DNA of 22,500 bases from Penaeus vannamei (Eukaryota > Arthropoda > Malacostraca > Decapoda > Penaeidae): contig NC_091575.1 in the NCBI RefSeq assembly GCF_042767895.1, positions 2,431,247 through 2,453,746 of the forward strand, given 5' to 3'. This document shows, piece by piece, positions 1 through 14,319 of this stretch. Numbering within the stretch: the first letter of the stretch is position 1; every line of letters starts with the position of its first letter. The notes beneath the pieces were generated by a model that was not told the DNA's origin, made no database searches, and saw only the letters and a program-made list of their open reading frames with translations. The translations under genes were made by a program, and so were the position numbers.

Positions 1-27
1 ATATATATATATATATATATATATATG

Positions 28-79
<52 letters not shown>

Positions 80-206
80 CATATATACATTCATATACAT
101 ACATACATATATACATATATATAAATATATATACATATATATATACATATATACATACATATGCATACATATATATACATATATATACATATATATGTAA
201 ACATAC

Positions 207-288
<82 letters not shown>

Positions 289-298
289 ACATATAAGT
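1..298. repeat. (AT)n / (ATAC)n microsatellite
   Basis: This is almost pure alternating A/T with interspersed TACA steps, and it runs off the left edge of the window. Both strands stay partly open only because the dinucleotide lacks stops in some frames, so no coding call is made. Confidence 0.97.
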
Positions 299-811
299 AT
301 AGGTGGAGGGTACCAGAAATAATGTCACGCGGGCACCCATGGGGAGTGGTAAGGATGTTCGCGAAAGAGGCAATCGTGGTGCACATGGAGGGGAGGATGG
401 GGTGTTTTGGGGGAGAGTGGGAGGAAGAGGGGTAGAGAGAACTTGAGAAGGAGGATGGATATCGGCAAATACTTTAAATTTAGAGGGAATAGGAAGAGAT
501 TAGGAAGTTCTGGATATCTTCTAGACTTTCTACAGGGGAGCTGGGTGGGGAGGTCTGAGAAACAGTTTTCTTTTGAGGAGGAGATAAGGGGATAGATGTC
601 TGAGGAGCAAAGGAAGAGAGGATGTGTTAGAACGTTTAGATTTCCTGGTGAGACAGGTAGAGTGAGAAGGATCTAAGGTCATATAGCACTATAGGGAAGT
701 ATATTAAAGGATGGATGAAGGGTGATAGTTGCTATGCGTCAACTATTTAGAGTAATATTGAAAAGTTAAAGATGGGTAAAGCAGTTGATGTGTGAATGGG
801 CTATGGTAGGT

Positions 812-2250
812 CTAGGTAAGGGAGTTACATAAGGGTTTCACATGTGTATCCAGGAGGGAATGGAATGGATGAGTTGAGGGGGATGGGTTGTGTTGGGAGA
901 GAGTAGGAGGAAGTGGTGTAGGAGGAATACGAGTAGTAGGATGGATATCGGTAGTAGACGGAGTTGAGGGGGATAGGTTGTGCTGGGAGGGAGTAGGAGG
1001 AAGGGGTGTAGGGGGAATATGAGGAGGAGGAGAATGGATATCGGGAATAGAGGGAGTTAAGGGGGATAGGTTGTGTTGGGAGGGAGTAGGAGGAAGGGAA
1101 TAAGGGGGAATATGAGTAGGAGGATGGATATCGACAGTCATTTCGAGTATGGAGGGAGCATGAGTTGTGGAATTTTGTGTCTCGAGCATATAGCTTTGAA
1201 GATATTGGTTGGAGAGGCTTGAGATAAAGATTTTCTTATGAGGAGGGGAAGAGGAGACTGGTGTGTGAGGAATAACGGCAAAGGTAGGTAGAGGTGTGTG
1301 GTAGGAGAAGGGGTGGAACGTTTAGTCTCTGCTGTGGGTAGTGCGGGGAGGAAGAGGGGACGGTGTTGGGGCTATAGTTGAGATTGTGTGTCTGGATTTA
1401 AAGTGGCAAAAGAATTTGGTTGGGGAAGGTAGAAGCAGAAGTGGGGAAATAAGTAGGTATAAGGGAGGGGGAGGGGCAGAGCGAGCGACATTACGAAAGT
1501 AGGGAGTATGAGAGAAACTTCGTTGATGTGCTTCCTGTCTGGCTTCACATAGAGTGAGGTCATTTTTGTATCAGAGTTGCTACCTCAGACTCAAACTTGT
1601 AGGTGGGGCAGCCTCTATAAAATACATCATGGGGGCCGCCGCAGTTAGCATATGTACGTATTTGTGCTGAGCAGTTTGATCGGTTATGACCGGGTTGGGC
1701 ACATAACGGGTATCGGTCTGTGGAACGGCAGTGTTTAGCAGGATGTCCAAAGCATCAATAGAGAGGGATAGTCCACCAATGTAGGGGGAATGGAGTAGCA
1801 CTGTACTAATATCACATCACGGTCTTTGAGGCAGCCAAGTACTCTCTACAATCTGAACAATCAATATCCATATACACATTAAGAGTTGGATGAGATTCTA
1901 CAGGAATGGGGTTGCCAGAGAGATCAGTTAAATTTGGTATTGCTATAGCTTCACTTTCAGATCTGACTGTTGCGAGACGGGAAGGATCATGTCGGGTACA
2001 GAAGGGGACCCCACCTGCTTTTGGAGACATTGTGTAAAGAGAAGAGTGTTGCCTGAGTTAGGAGCTGTAGGGGGGATCATGAGAAATCGGTCCCATTTGG
2101 CTGGGCTAAATAGAGTATTTGAGAAATTTGTAGAGTTAGGTATGGTAGAAGGACGGGGACGTGTGGAAGAGGGAGTATTGTTTAGGGGGTAATATTACGG
2201 AGAGATGGAGAATAATGTAGTAATAAGGGAAGATGAGGTGATTGATGAAG
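812..2250 (-). pseudogene. Gag-like ORF1 pseudogene with three CCHC knuckles
   Basis: Known role of the family: ORF1 proteins of I/Jockey-type elements bind element RNA and form RNPs. The fragment is read in three stretches. The N-terminal part (about 2255-2005) includes the segments AKWDRF and IPPTAPNSGNTLLFTQ. A frameshift near 2005 leads into a stretch with SEAIAIPNLTDLSGNPIPVE, then three zinc-knuckle remnants at about 1580-1780: CFGHPAKHC (its first Cys codon lost, with an in-frame TGA just before it), LCAQPGHNRSNC (first Cys changed to Tyr), and NCGGPHDVFYRGC (first Cys changed to Tyr). A further shift near 1560 leads into the post-knuckle segment (about 1555-1470) and a Pro/Ser/Thr-rich tail that is open to 812 except for a TAA at 1322-1324. 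Other in-frame stops lie near 1806-1812. It is non-functional. The similarity is from motif pattern, not from a database search. Confidence 0.72.
871..1140 (-). repeat. 90-bp in-frame minisatellite, three copies
   Basis: Three copies start near 871, 961 and 1054, so the spacing is 90 and 93 bp. Each carries the plus-strand landmarks GAGTT(G/A)AGGGGGAT and GGATATCG. Because 90 and 93 are multiples of three, the minus-strand frame stays open and repeats a unit of about 30 residues containing SQHN(L/P)SP and DIHP/DIHS. A fourth, degenerate copy lies near 388-466 in the same frame. The repeat sits in the tail of the decayed ORF1. Confidence 0.85.
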
Positions 2251-2256
2251 GTTGTG

Positions 2257-2270
2257 GGTTCAGTTCAGTT
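2257..2270 (-). repeat. 3' tail of the non-LTR element, (CTGAA)n
   Basis: Read on the minus strand, the element ends with two and a half copies of CTGAA after the stretch GGGCGAAGCATGACTTCGCA. Short tandem tails in place of poly(A) are known for several I-like elements. This sets the most likely 3' boundary; the next bases belong to the decayed ORF1 of the neighbouring element. Confidence 0.55.
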
Positions 2271-2322
2271 AGATTTGCGAAGTCATGCTTCGCCCGGGCT
2301 GTGTTAACTATTTCTAGTTAAC

Positions 2323-5300
2323 TCAGATGTTTTCTTTGAACTGCATGCTTATTGCGGTGGCTGGATTGCAAGCAAGCGATCCAGCTGCCACGGGGTAAGC
2401 ATGTTGCACACCCTTTTTACCAGCCCGGCGGCTGTGGTGGGTGGTCCCTGCCTCAGAAATTGTGTTTACACAATTCTGCAAGTAATGTAACAGGGTGGCG
2501 TTAGGCTTGCCGCAGTGTTTGCATAACCTCACAGTCTCATTGTCAATAATTTGCCAAGCGCATTGGTAACCTAGTCTTAGTCTGAATAGTATGACTTCGG
2601 TACCTCTTTTTGTATTTGGAGGAAGGGCCAGTGGCTCATAGCCTGAAGCATCTGAGTACCACTTGGCAGCGAGCGATTTTGTGATGTTTTCTCTATGTGC
2701 TCCCCGGAGGACCGCACACGCTGCAGCTTTGGTACCTTGGCTCAGTCCCCTTCGGCTGGGTTTAACGATCATGGAGGATGGGGGCATACCCCTGCCCTTT
2801 TCGGCTAGTTTATCAGCAAGCTCGTTCCCTTGTATGCCTATGTGGCTTGGGACCCAGTTTATGATGATTCTTCTACCTTGACTAAGGATTCTTTGGGCTA
2901 TGTTTAGCACTTGTCAAGAGGTAGATGATATCTGGGGGCATGCTATGCTGTAAGTTGTCAATAGTTGCTCTTGAGTCTGTATGAATGACAACGTGTCCTC
3001 CCCTCAGGGACGCGTGTGTCAATGCTTCCATGATCGCAACCGTTTCAGCCTGAAGCGTTGAGGCATTGTCAGTGACCCTAATGGATGTTGTGGTATCCTT
3101 TGCTGCACAGCCGGCGCCTGCAGTATAGTTTATTGGATCCATGGATCCGTCCGTTTAGTATGTTATACTACCTGGCGGAGTTATTTGATCAATGACCCTT
3201 TGTGCTTGTGCCTTTAGGCTAGGCATGGAATATTGATCTTTTCTCATTGTGAGATTTAGAATTGAGAATTCGATCATTTCGTTTGCCCACGGCGGGGGTT
3301 CTTTATAATCAGGGTGAGGGGAGTCTATACCCTTGGCAAGCAATGAATCTTTTAGCTGAAAGCGTATCAAAACTCTGGCTGTATGTGTGAGCCAGGAATT
3401 GTCCGCAAACAACTGATAATCTTGTTGTAGGTGTCTGAGAACTCTTTGTCTTAGATAGGAGTTTGTGGGTGCCTGCAGGACCTTGGAAAGGAATTGTGCT
3501 GCCATTAGATCAATTCTGGTGTCCATGGACGGTATATCAGCTTCCATGAGGAGGTTGATGACCTTTGTCCATTTAGGTGCACCTAGAATTATCCTGGCTG
3601 CTTCGTTTTGTATTATTTCCAGTTTTTCTTTTAATGTGCTGGAAGCAATGAGGGCGACAGATGCATAGTCAATAATAGGACGGACAGCATGTACATAGAA
3701 TGATCTTAGTACTTTGTGTCCTGCTCCTATGTGTCTCCCTGTCATGACTTTCATGACTGACAGTCTTTCCTTGGTTTTGTCAAGCAGGTATTGGATCTCC
3801 TTTTTGAAAGTGAGTGTGTGTCCTATCCATACACCAAGGTATAGATAGTGCCTTCACCCATTCCAGATCCATACCCTGTATGGTGAGTTTTTTGTTTCTG
3901 ACATTGGTTCTCAGAGCCATTGCTTTGGATTTTGCTGCTCATATTTTTAGACCCGTCCTACAACACTCTTCAGACACCAGGTTCAGACAACGCTGAGCTC
4001 TAGTTAGGCAGTGATTGCCAGAGGCTATGATTGCCAAGTCATCTGCATAAGAGATGATCTTGCATCCCTCTGGCAGGTGAATGTCGAGTATGTTGGACAT
4101 GAGGGTATTAAACAGGGCTGGATTAAGAACCCCTCCCAGAGGAGTTCCATTTTCAAGTGGCATGTGCTGTGAGAGGTAGCCTTGAAATCTGACATTTGCT
4201 GATCTATTTTTAAAATAGTCAGCTATCCAGGCCAAGAGTCTGCCTTTGACTCCTTTGTGGATTAGGGTCTCTTGAATGGCAAGCGGACTTGCCAGTTCAA
4301 AAGCCTTCTCCAGGTCAAGGAAGACAACCACGGTGGGAGAGGTGCAGATTGTGCTCAAGAGTGTGGAAATGCTATGAGCAGTGCTCTTGCCCCTTGTGAA
4401 CCCGTGCAGGTGTTCATGGGGGGGACCCGTTTACCATCGGAGCCTGTTGAGTACCATCTCAGCTGTTTTACCCAGGCAGCTGAGAAGAGAGATGGGACGG
4501 TACTTGCGAGGCTCCTTTGCTTTTGGGATGGGAACTATTGTGGCTTGTTTCCAGCTCTGGGGCACCGTGGCGGTTTGCCAGGATTTGTTGATAACCTGCA
4601 AGAATGCAAGTTCTCCTGCAAGGCCTAAATGTGAAATGATGGGGTGAGAGATCCCATCAGATCCCGGTGCTGACCCAGAACTGGATTTGTATGATTTTCT
4701 AAGTTCCCTGAGAAAACAAGGCATCCGTTTCATCAGCTTCGAGTGCCTTGTCTCTTATGAGAGCAAGTCTTTCTGGATTTAAGTTTTGTTGTTTTTCTCT
4801 CATCATTGGAGGCAGATTGTTGGTGCTGGTTCTGGCTGAGAATTCAAGCACCAATCTGTTAGCCTCTGATTGTGGGTCATGATGAGTGCATTTCGGGGCT
4901 TGGCAGCTTGTCGCTTGCCTAACCCGTTTCCACAACTCTGTAAGGCTGGTCTGGTGCCCAAAAGTTTGGCACCATTCTAGCCATTTTTCCTGGTTTATGG
5001 CCTGGATTAGCCTTGCCTCTAGCACATCCACATTTTCATTATTGTTGTTGGGTTCATTGTCTTTCAGACATCGAGCCAAGCCTTCATGGAAGGCACACCA
5101 GTTGGCCTTGTCTATTTTCCATTTAGGAATGTGATGTGGTCTTTGGGCTGGACCTGCATCCATTAGTGTGGTGACTATGCTGCAGTGATCACTAGTAACC
5201 GTATCATCGACACACCACCGAATTCTCTCCACAATTGTTGCAGTGGCAAAGGTGAGGTCTAGGACCTTTCCCTTCACGTGCGTTGGTTCTTTGTTGTTGA

Positions 5301-5802
5301 GAAGAGCGATCTCAGGGAACATCTCAAGCACTTCTGCTATGTGAATGCCTGCCGCGTTCGGCCTTTTGCGGGGATTCAGCATGGCTATGTGTGCATTGAA
5401 GTCTCCCCCTATGATCACTCGGTCTTGTGCTGCAGTAGCACAGACCTGGTTTAGATCTAAGCTCTCACACAGTGGTTTGCTATAAATATTATATATTTTT
5501 ATAGGGCCCCCAGGTAGCTGAATCTCAACAGCAAGAGATTCAACACCATCTCCACAGTGCGGCGGGTTGGCTATTAAGGAGCACGGGATAGCTTCTTTTA
5601 CCAGGGTCATCAGGCCTATAGCACCATCCAGGTGTGGAGTGGTGAAGGCATGATATCCTGAGAAGCACACGGATCCCATAGTTAGTGTCTCCTGGAGCAT
5701 GACGACGTCAATGCTCCTTGCTCGCACAATTGACTGGAGAAAGGAGTTCTTGCTTTTATAGCTACAGATATTCCACTGCAGAATGCTTAGATTGTGTGCC
5801 AT
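2323..5802 (-). pseudogene. Non-LTR ORF2 pseudogene: endonuclease, RT, RNase H
   Basis: ORF2 would nick target DNA and copy element RNA by target-primed reverse transcription. The endonuclease fills the first ~215 codons, open from the ATG at 5802: LQWN (N11), LQET (E38), GGDFNAH (D134, N136), LDLTF and SDH (205-206). RT motif A is FLDLEKAFE and motif C is YADD at 4038-4049, both with catalytic Asp kept. Motif B reads GTPLGGVLNP, with Leu where Gln is usual. RNase H keeps TDGS, LQAET, HTDSR, VPSHIG and NELADKL. A final CKHC-x8-H-x4-C knuckle precedes the stop at 2323. Lesions are a frameshift near 4705, TAA at 4431-4433, TGA at 3939-3941, a frameshift near 3840, TAA at 3155-3157 just before TDGS, and a frameshift near 2905. 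The span is about 1,160 codons, a normal length for such an ORF2. Confidence 0.9.
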
Positions 5803-5907
5803 GATGGTTACTCAGAGTCACTTGCTTCAGCTTCAGATTCCCCAGTGCTGGTAGCATCAGATAAATACAGATCCTCGTTGATTGAGGATTGTACAACTTC
5901 CTCTAAG

Positions 5908-7373
5908 TCAGACATTGGTTAAGGGTCTACCGAGGGGTGTAGAGCCTAGGTTGGAAGTGCCACCTCGGGTCAGGGGACGAGACTTTGGCTGTACAGACTC
6001 AGCCTGCAGAGGGGGCTTCTGCTGCACAGTTTCAGTCGGTCCTGACAGACTAGCTGGGGTTTCACGTAATGCTTCACCCGAAGCTAGCATGCCATCCAAG
6101 GATTTAGGGAGGGGAGCGCTGCTCGTTATCGGTTTGGAGGCTTCTAGCTTCCTTCCCTTCAGAGCTGCCACAGTTTGGGTTATAGCCGTCATTGCGACCT
6201 GCACTGCTTTCTCTGCCTCCTCACTAGTCCTCCCCAAGGCTGTTGCTACTGCAGAAACTACAGCACTCAGCAGGAGAGTCATATCATTCTCGTCAAAGAA
6301 AAGATTATCATCTACTGGGGGGACCATTGCTGTGGTCTTTGAACCTTTTTCCCTTTGGTTCTTTTTTGTGGTTTTGCCACTAGCAAGCTTGGGGAATTCC
6401 TCTCTGTTAGAGGTATCCAATTTTCGCTGTGGGGGCGACTCCTTCCTCTTAGGAGGTCGGGGAGTCTTTTCTTTTTTTATTTTGCCCCAGATGTAGGTGC
6501 CTGGGGGCGCAGGGACAAAGTAATGACGCTTTTTGGCTAGCTCCTGCTTTTTAATAACTGCCTGTTTCCTGACAGAGCAAGCCAGGCTCCAGGCATGATG
6601 CTTCTTGGCACAGTTTGGACACTTGGCTGTTGTGTCCTTCTGGCCATCTTTGTGTGCCTTGATACACACTTCTGTTTCGTGTGGCTCGCTGCATACACCA
6701 CATTTGGCTTTGGCCTTGCAGTTGGCCTGGTGATGCCCAAATTTCTGGCACGTGAAGCACCTCGAGGGCTATGGCACATATGTCCTGAGCTTGTATGAGC
6801 CCCAGTTACCCAGATCAAGGGTGGTGATTGGGGCTCCCTTGAGGATAACCAGGACTTGCCTGGTTGGAGACTTTCCTTTGGTCATGCGGGAAGCCTCCAC
6901 CACTTGTGGGAGAGACGTGATCACCTCCACGTCGAACCCAAGTGGGAAGCCAAGTAGCACCATCTTGGACTTTTTCTCTTGGGAGGTCAGTGGTGAGATA
7001 CACACTTTACTCCCGTCTTTTAGCACCTTGATTTCCTGCAGGAAGTTCATGGTGGCTTTGTCTTTGGGGGCAATGATCATGCCCTCATCTCTAGAGATTC
7101 GGATTGAGAGTCTGACATTTCTTTCCTTCTCCAATGCCCTTACCAGCTGGTATGCATTGTCGAAGTCTTCAGGTTTTTTTGGTACCTTCGCGTTAGTCGA
7201 CTTGGGGTGTGCCCTGCCTCTTCTTCAGAGTCAGTTTCCACCCTTCGTCGCTTCACGCCTCCCCTTTGCAGGAGTTTAAGGCCTTTAGAAGTGGGGGCAG
7301 GGGGTTTGGCTGGTTCAGCTGGAGCCCCTTCTTGACTGAGGGAGTTCTGAGGAGAGTTCAGGTTTCCCTCAGT
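5908..7373 (-). pseudogene. Non-LTR ORF1 (gag-like, three zinc knuckles) pseudogene
   Basis: This is the predicted RNA-binding ORF1 partner of the ORF2 that follows 105 nt later. Reading from 7373, an acidic/basic N-terminal segment (RRRVETDSEEEAG) is followed by a frame change near 7174-7200, where there is an A7 tract on the coding strand. Then come an RRM-like/gag central region, an in-frame TAG at 6769-6771, and three knuckles in the same frame: CFTCQKFGHHQANC, CGVCSEPHETEVC and CPNCAKKHHAWSLAC. A Lys-rich region and an Ala/Thr-rich tail lead to the stop at 5908. The true N-terminus is missing or masked, because the frame runs into the CA/TG repeat above 7376. With one stop and one frameshift the copy is dead. 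Confidence 0.87.
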
Positions 7374-7378
7374 CTGGT

Positions 7379-7457
7379 GTACATGCACATACACACGCAC
7401 ACATGTACATGCACATACACACGCACACATGTACATGCACATACACACGCACACATG
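7379..7457. repeat. 26-bp tandem repeat, three perfect copies
   Basis: Three identical units start at 7379, 7405 and 7431, each beginning GTACATGCAC and ending ACACAT. They are followed to about 7600 by degenerate GTACAT/CATACG steps. The repeat abuts the 5' end of the retrotransposon. Confidence 0.9.
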
Positions 7458-8586
7458 TACATGTACATGCATACGCATACATGTACATTTATGTTTACAT
7501 CTGTATGCGCGTGTTTATACAGAAGTACTTGCAAATGCATGATTATTTGTAAAGTATATGCATACGTATATGTATTATACATGGTTATGTTTATGTACGA
7601 ATGCTAATGTACAACTACGCATGTGTAAATGTGTATAATGTATAATGTATGTTTCCGTGATTATATTTTATGAATATAAGGAACGCATACAAGTCATATT
7701 GTATAAACATATTTATTAATTTACTCATATAATACACAAAACAAGTACAGTGAAAACTCAATATACAAACATATCCAGATTACATTGGCTAATCTCAAAA
7801 TAATATTGCCTAGTCCTGGACCACTTTGCTGATGCAGGTACATAAATTGCATTGATGACGAAAACCTTAACCTAAAGTAAGTACTCAGCTTTCATGTCCC
7901 TGAACATTAAGTGGATATACGTTTACATTTGTTAATTCAAATTAGACAAACTTGTGCGGGTATAATCCTTTCATATAAAGAATCTAGTTAAATTGCACAA
8001 TACTTCTTTCGTCAAGATAAACCAAACCCAAAAGGTTTACCCGACTGAACTAGCTATGGATCATTCAAAACTCTATTCTAGTTCATAATCCTAATCAACA
8101 TCCAGGTTCTTGTAGAGGAACACTTTGGTCCCAGTTTCTAGTATGCATAAAAATATTTACAGTTCCATCTGGCAGATCATACGTGCCTGGGACATTGTAC
8201 GTTACTGTGAAATTAATGCATTCATTTTGAAACAAGAGAAATGCACAGCCCTGCTAAACATCAGAGAATAAGGAGCTTAAGTATATACACGTAAGTTTCC
8301 CCCTGAAGAACCGGTGACGTTCGTAGGTAGTATGGCAATATATAAATATACATATATGGCAAGATCAGTTGCATGAAAAGTATATCTTTAATATCTACTC
8401 TTCAATATTAAATGCACCATGGGATACTTATAGATACATGCTTTATTTTGATGTGCACATGAAGAAACACGGATAGTTTCCTCGATGTTGATAAATTCAT
8501 GCTTCTGTTGCATTAAAAATATACTCTTTTCGGCAACAGAAAGCATGCTTATAGAAGACAGAAGGAGATCGATGGCGACAAGAATT
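7458..8586. other. AT-rich segment, probable ACSBG 3' UTR and flank
   Basis: I saw no open frame with coding character on either strand here. The part nearest 8586 should be 3' UTR of the minus-strand acyl-CoA synthetase gene. Two AATAAA hexamers on that strand (8442-8447 and 7712-7717) are possible poly(A) signals. The rest is unassigned. Confidence 0.5.
8442..8447 (-). terminator. Candidate poly(A) signal AATAAA
   Basis: The canonical hexamer lies on the coding strand about 140 nt after the ACSBG stop codon. A second canonical copy at 7712-7717 could define a longer 3' UTR. Choosing between them needs transcript ends. Confidence 0.4.
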
Positions 8587-11717
<3,131 letters not shown>

Positions 11718-12436
11718 CTGGAAGGAAACACTTGGGTTAGAACTACCAGCAACTCGACTGCAATTGCACGAAAATGAAAGCAGAAATTTCACCTTGGCGT
11801 CGCTGCAAGAACGTCTCGTTTGCTGAGAATTAGCAAACTGAAGCAAGTTTTACTTTTAGCTAAAACTTAATACTTAATACTTAGATTATCAATGTACTCT
11901 AACCCTGTACTAGATTACATTATATAAGATTGATATATACATATACATATATACAATAATATACATATATACACACATGTGTGTACATGTGTGTGTAGGT
12001 GTGTGTACATGTGAGTACATTCATATGTGTACATGTGTACACATGCATGTCCCCATGAGTAAATGTGCCTGTGTACATAGGCATGAGTACAAACGTGTAA
12101 ATGCGTGGGTTTATGTGCTCGTATGGGTGTATTCATGTGTACGTGTATATACATGTACGTGTATACGTATGCACACGTGTGTACGTATGTACACGTGTGT
12201 GTACACGTGTACGTGTATACTTATGTACGTGTGTACACGTGTACGTATGTACGTGTGTACGTATATACACGTGTACGTAGGTACGTGTGTACGTGTACGT
12301 AAGTACGTGTGTACACATGTGTACGTATGTACGTGTACACGTATGTACGTGTATACGTGTGTACACGTGTACGTATGTACGTGTACACGTGTGTACATAT
12401 GTACGTGTACACGTGTGTACATATGTACGTGTACAC

Positions 12437-12580
12437 GTGTGTACGTATGTACGTACGTGTGTACGTGTGTACGTATGTACGTGTACACGTGTGTACGTAT
12501 GTACGTGTACACGTGTGTACGTATGTACGTGTACACGTGTGTACGTATGTACGTGTACACGCGTGTACGTATGTACGCGT
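12437..12580. repeat. 24-bp GTAC/ACGTGT repeat
   Basis: The unit begins GTACGTATGT and ends ACACGTGT, with four to five near-perfect copies. Every step alternates purine and pyrimidine, and the unit contains short palindromes (GTAC, ACGT, ACACGTGT). Confidence 0.85.
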
Positions 12581-12634
12581 ACACATGTGTATGTGTACGT
12601 GTGTACATGTGTGTGACCATGTATGTATATGTAT

Positions 12635-12769
12635 ATGTGCATTTGCGCATATACGTGTATACATGTGCATGCATGCGTGTATATGTGCATTTGCGCATGT
12701 ACGTGTATACATGTGCATGCATGCGTGTATATGTGCATTTGCGCATGTACGTGTATACATGTGCATGCA

Positions 12770-12778
<9 letters not shown>
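12635..12778. repeat. 48-bp tandem repeat, three copies
   Basis: Copies start at 12635, 12683 and 12731, beginning ATGTGCATTTGCGCAT and ending GCATGCATGCGTGTAT. Copy one differs at about one base (ATATAC for ATGTAC). Confidence 0.9.
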
Positions 12779-12831
<53 letters not shown>

Positions 12832-13399
12832 CATGTGTGCGTGCGTGCGTGCATGTGTGCGTGCGTGCATGTGTGCGTGCGTGCATGTGTGCGTGCGTGC
12901 GTGCATGTGTGCGTGCGTGCATGTGTGCGTGCGTGCATGTGTGCGTGCGTGCGTGCATGTGTGCGTGCGTGCGTGCATGCGTGTGCGTGCGTGCATGCGT
13001 GTGCATGCGTGCGTGTGTGCATGCGTGCGTGTGTGCATGCGTGTGCATGCGTGCGTGTGTGCATGTGTGTGGGCGTGCATGTGTGTGGGCGTGCGTGCGT
13101 GTGGGCGTGCGTGCGTGCGTGTGGGCGTGCGTGCTTGTGTGCATGTATGTGTGGGCGTGTGGGCGTGCGTGCGTGTGTGCATGTGTGTGGGCGTGCGTGC
13201 GTGTGTGCATGTGTGTGGGCGTGCGTGCGTGTGTGCATGTGTGTGGGCGTGCATGTGTGTGGGCGTGCGTGCGTGTGTGCATGTGTGCGCGCGTCCGTGC
13301 GTGTGTGCATGTGTGTGCGCGTCCGTGCGTGCGTGCATGTGTGCGCGTCCGTACGTGCGTGCATGTGTGCGCGTCCGTACGTGCGTGCATGTGTGTGGG

Positions 13400-14215
13400 C
13401 GTGCGTTAGTGCATGTGTGTGGGCGTGCATTAGTGCATGTGTGTGGGCGTGCGTTAGTGCCTGTGTGGGCGTGCGTTAGTGCATGTGTGGGCGTGCGTTA
13501 GTGCATGTGTGTGGGCGTGCGTGAGTGCATGTGTGTGGGCGTGCGTGAGTGCATGTGTGTGGGCGTGCGTGAGTGCATGTGTGTGGGCGTGCGTGAGTGC
13601 ATGTGTGTGGGCGTGCGTGAGTGCATGTGTGTGGGCGTGCGTGAGTGCATTTGTGTGGGCGTGCGTGAGTGCATTTGTGTGGGCGTGCGTTAGTGCATGT
13701 GTGTGGGCGTGCGTTAGTGTATGTGTGTGGGCGTGCGTTAGTGTATGTGTGTGGGCGTGCGTTAGTGCATGTGTGTGGGCGTGCGTTAGTGCATGTGTGT
13801 GGGCGTGCGTTAGTGCATGTGTGTGGGCGTGCGTTAGTGCATGTGTGTGGGCGTGCGTTAGTGCATATGTGTGGGCGTGCGTTAGTGCATGTGTGTGGGC
13901 GTGCGTTGGTGCATGTGTGTGGGCGTGCGTTAGTGCATGTGTGTGGGTGTGCGTTAGTGCATGTGTGTGGGTGTGCGTTAGTGCATGTGTGTGGGCGTGC
14001 GTTAGTGCATGTGTGTGGGCGTGCGTTAGTGCATGTGTGTGGGTGTGCGTTAGTGCATGTGTGTGGGCGTGCGTTAGTGCATGTGTGTGGGCGTGCGTTA
14101 GTGCATGTGTGTGGGTGTGCGTTAGTGCATGTGTGGGCGTGCGTTAGTGCATGTGTGTGGGCGTACGTTAGTGCATGTGTGTGGGCGTGCGTTAGTGCAT
14201 GTGTGTGGGATAATG
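13400..14215. repeat. 24-bp minisatellite, about 34 copies
   Basis: The unit reads GCATGTGTGTGGGCGTGCGT plus TAGT, with variants TGAGT (13500-13690), GTGTATG (13720-13750) and GGGTGTGC (scattered from 13940). The variants cluster, as expected for local unit duplication. Confidence 0.93.
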
Positions 14216-14319
14216 CATGTGTGCGTATGTTTATACGTGCAAGTGGGTTTGCGTGTGTATGTGTGCGTACGTGTATACGTGCATGTGGGTTTGCGTGCAT
14301 GCGTGTGCGTATGTGTATA

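Larger units (their letters stand above)
330..2256 (-). mobile_element. Decayed non-LTR retrotransposon fragment (ORF1 region)
   Basis: The minus strand of this G-rich stretch reads as the remains of a gag-like ORF1 of a non-LTR retrotransposon, followed by its Pro/Ser/Thr-rich tail. It lies directly downstream of, and in the same orientation as, the longer element at 2257-7376. I could not recognise an ORF2 endonuclease or RT for this copy. Below about 810 the frame fills with stops, but one more degenerate copy of the tail repeat appears near 388-466 in the same frame. Its ORF1 sequence is clearly different from that of the upstream element, so this is a separate family rather than a duplication of it. 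Whether the upstream element inserted into this one or merely landed next to it is not decided by the sequence. Confidence 0.75.
2257..7376 (-). mobile_element. I-like non-LTR retrotransposon, inactivated
   Basis: This 5.1-kb LINE-type element reads right to left. It has ORF1 with three zinc knuckles, a gap of about 105 nt, then ORF2 with an APE-type endonuclease, reverse transcriptase, RNase H and a C-terminal CCHC motif, a short 3' UTR, and a short (CTGAA)-type tail. EN-RT-RNase H with a knuckle-bearing ORF1 is the organisation known for the I group of clades, hence the call; a tree would be needed to name the clade. The coding regions carry at least four in-frame stops and four frameshifts, so the copy cannot be autonomous. 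The 5' side abuts a tandem CA/TG-rich repeat and I saw no target-site duplication. Confidence 0.9.

Noticed and set aside
6537..6818. Alternative frames in the zinc-knuckle region of the retrotransposon ORF1
   Set aside because: They are shadows of the ORF1 frame, which continues through the TAG at 6769-6771 and holds the knuckles.
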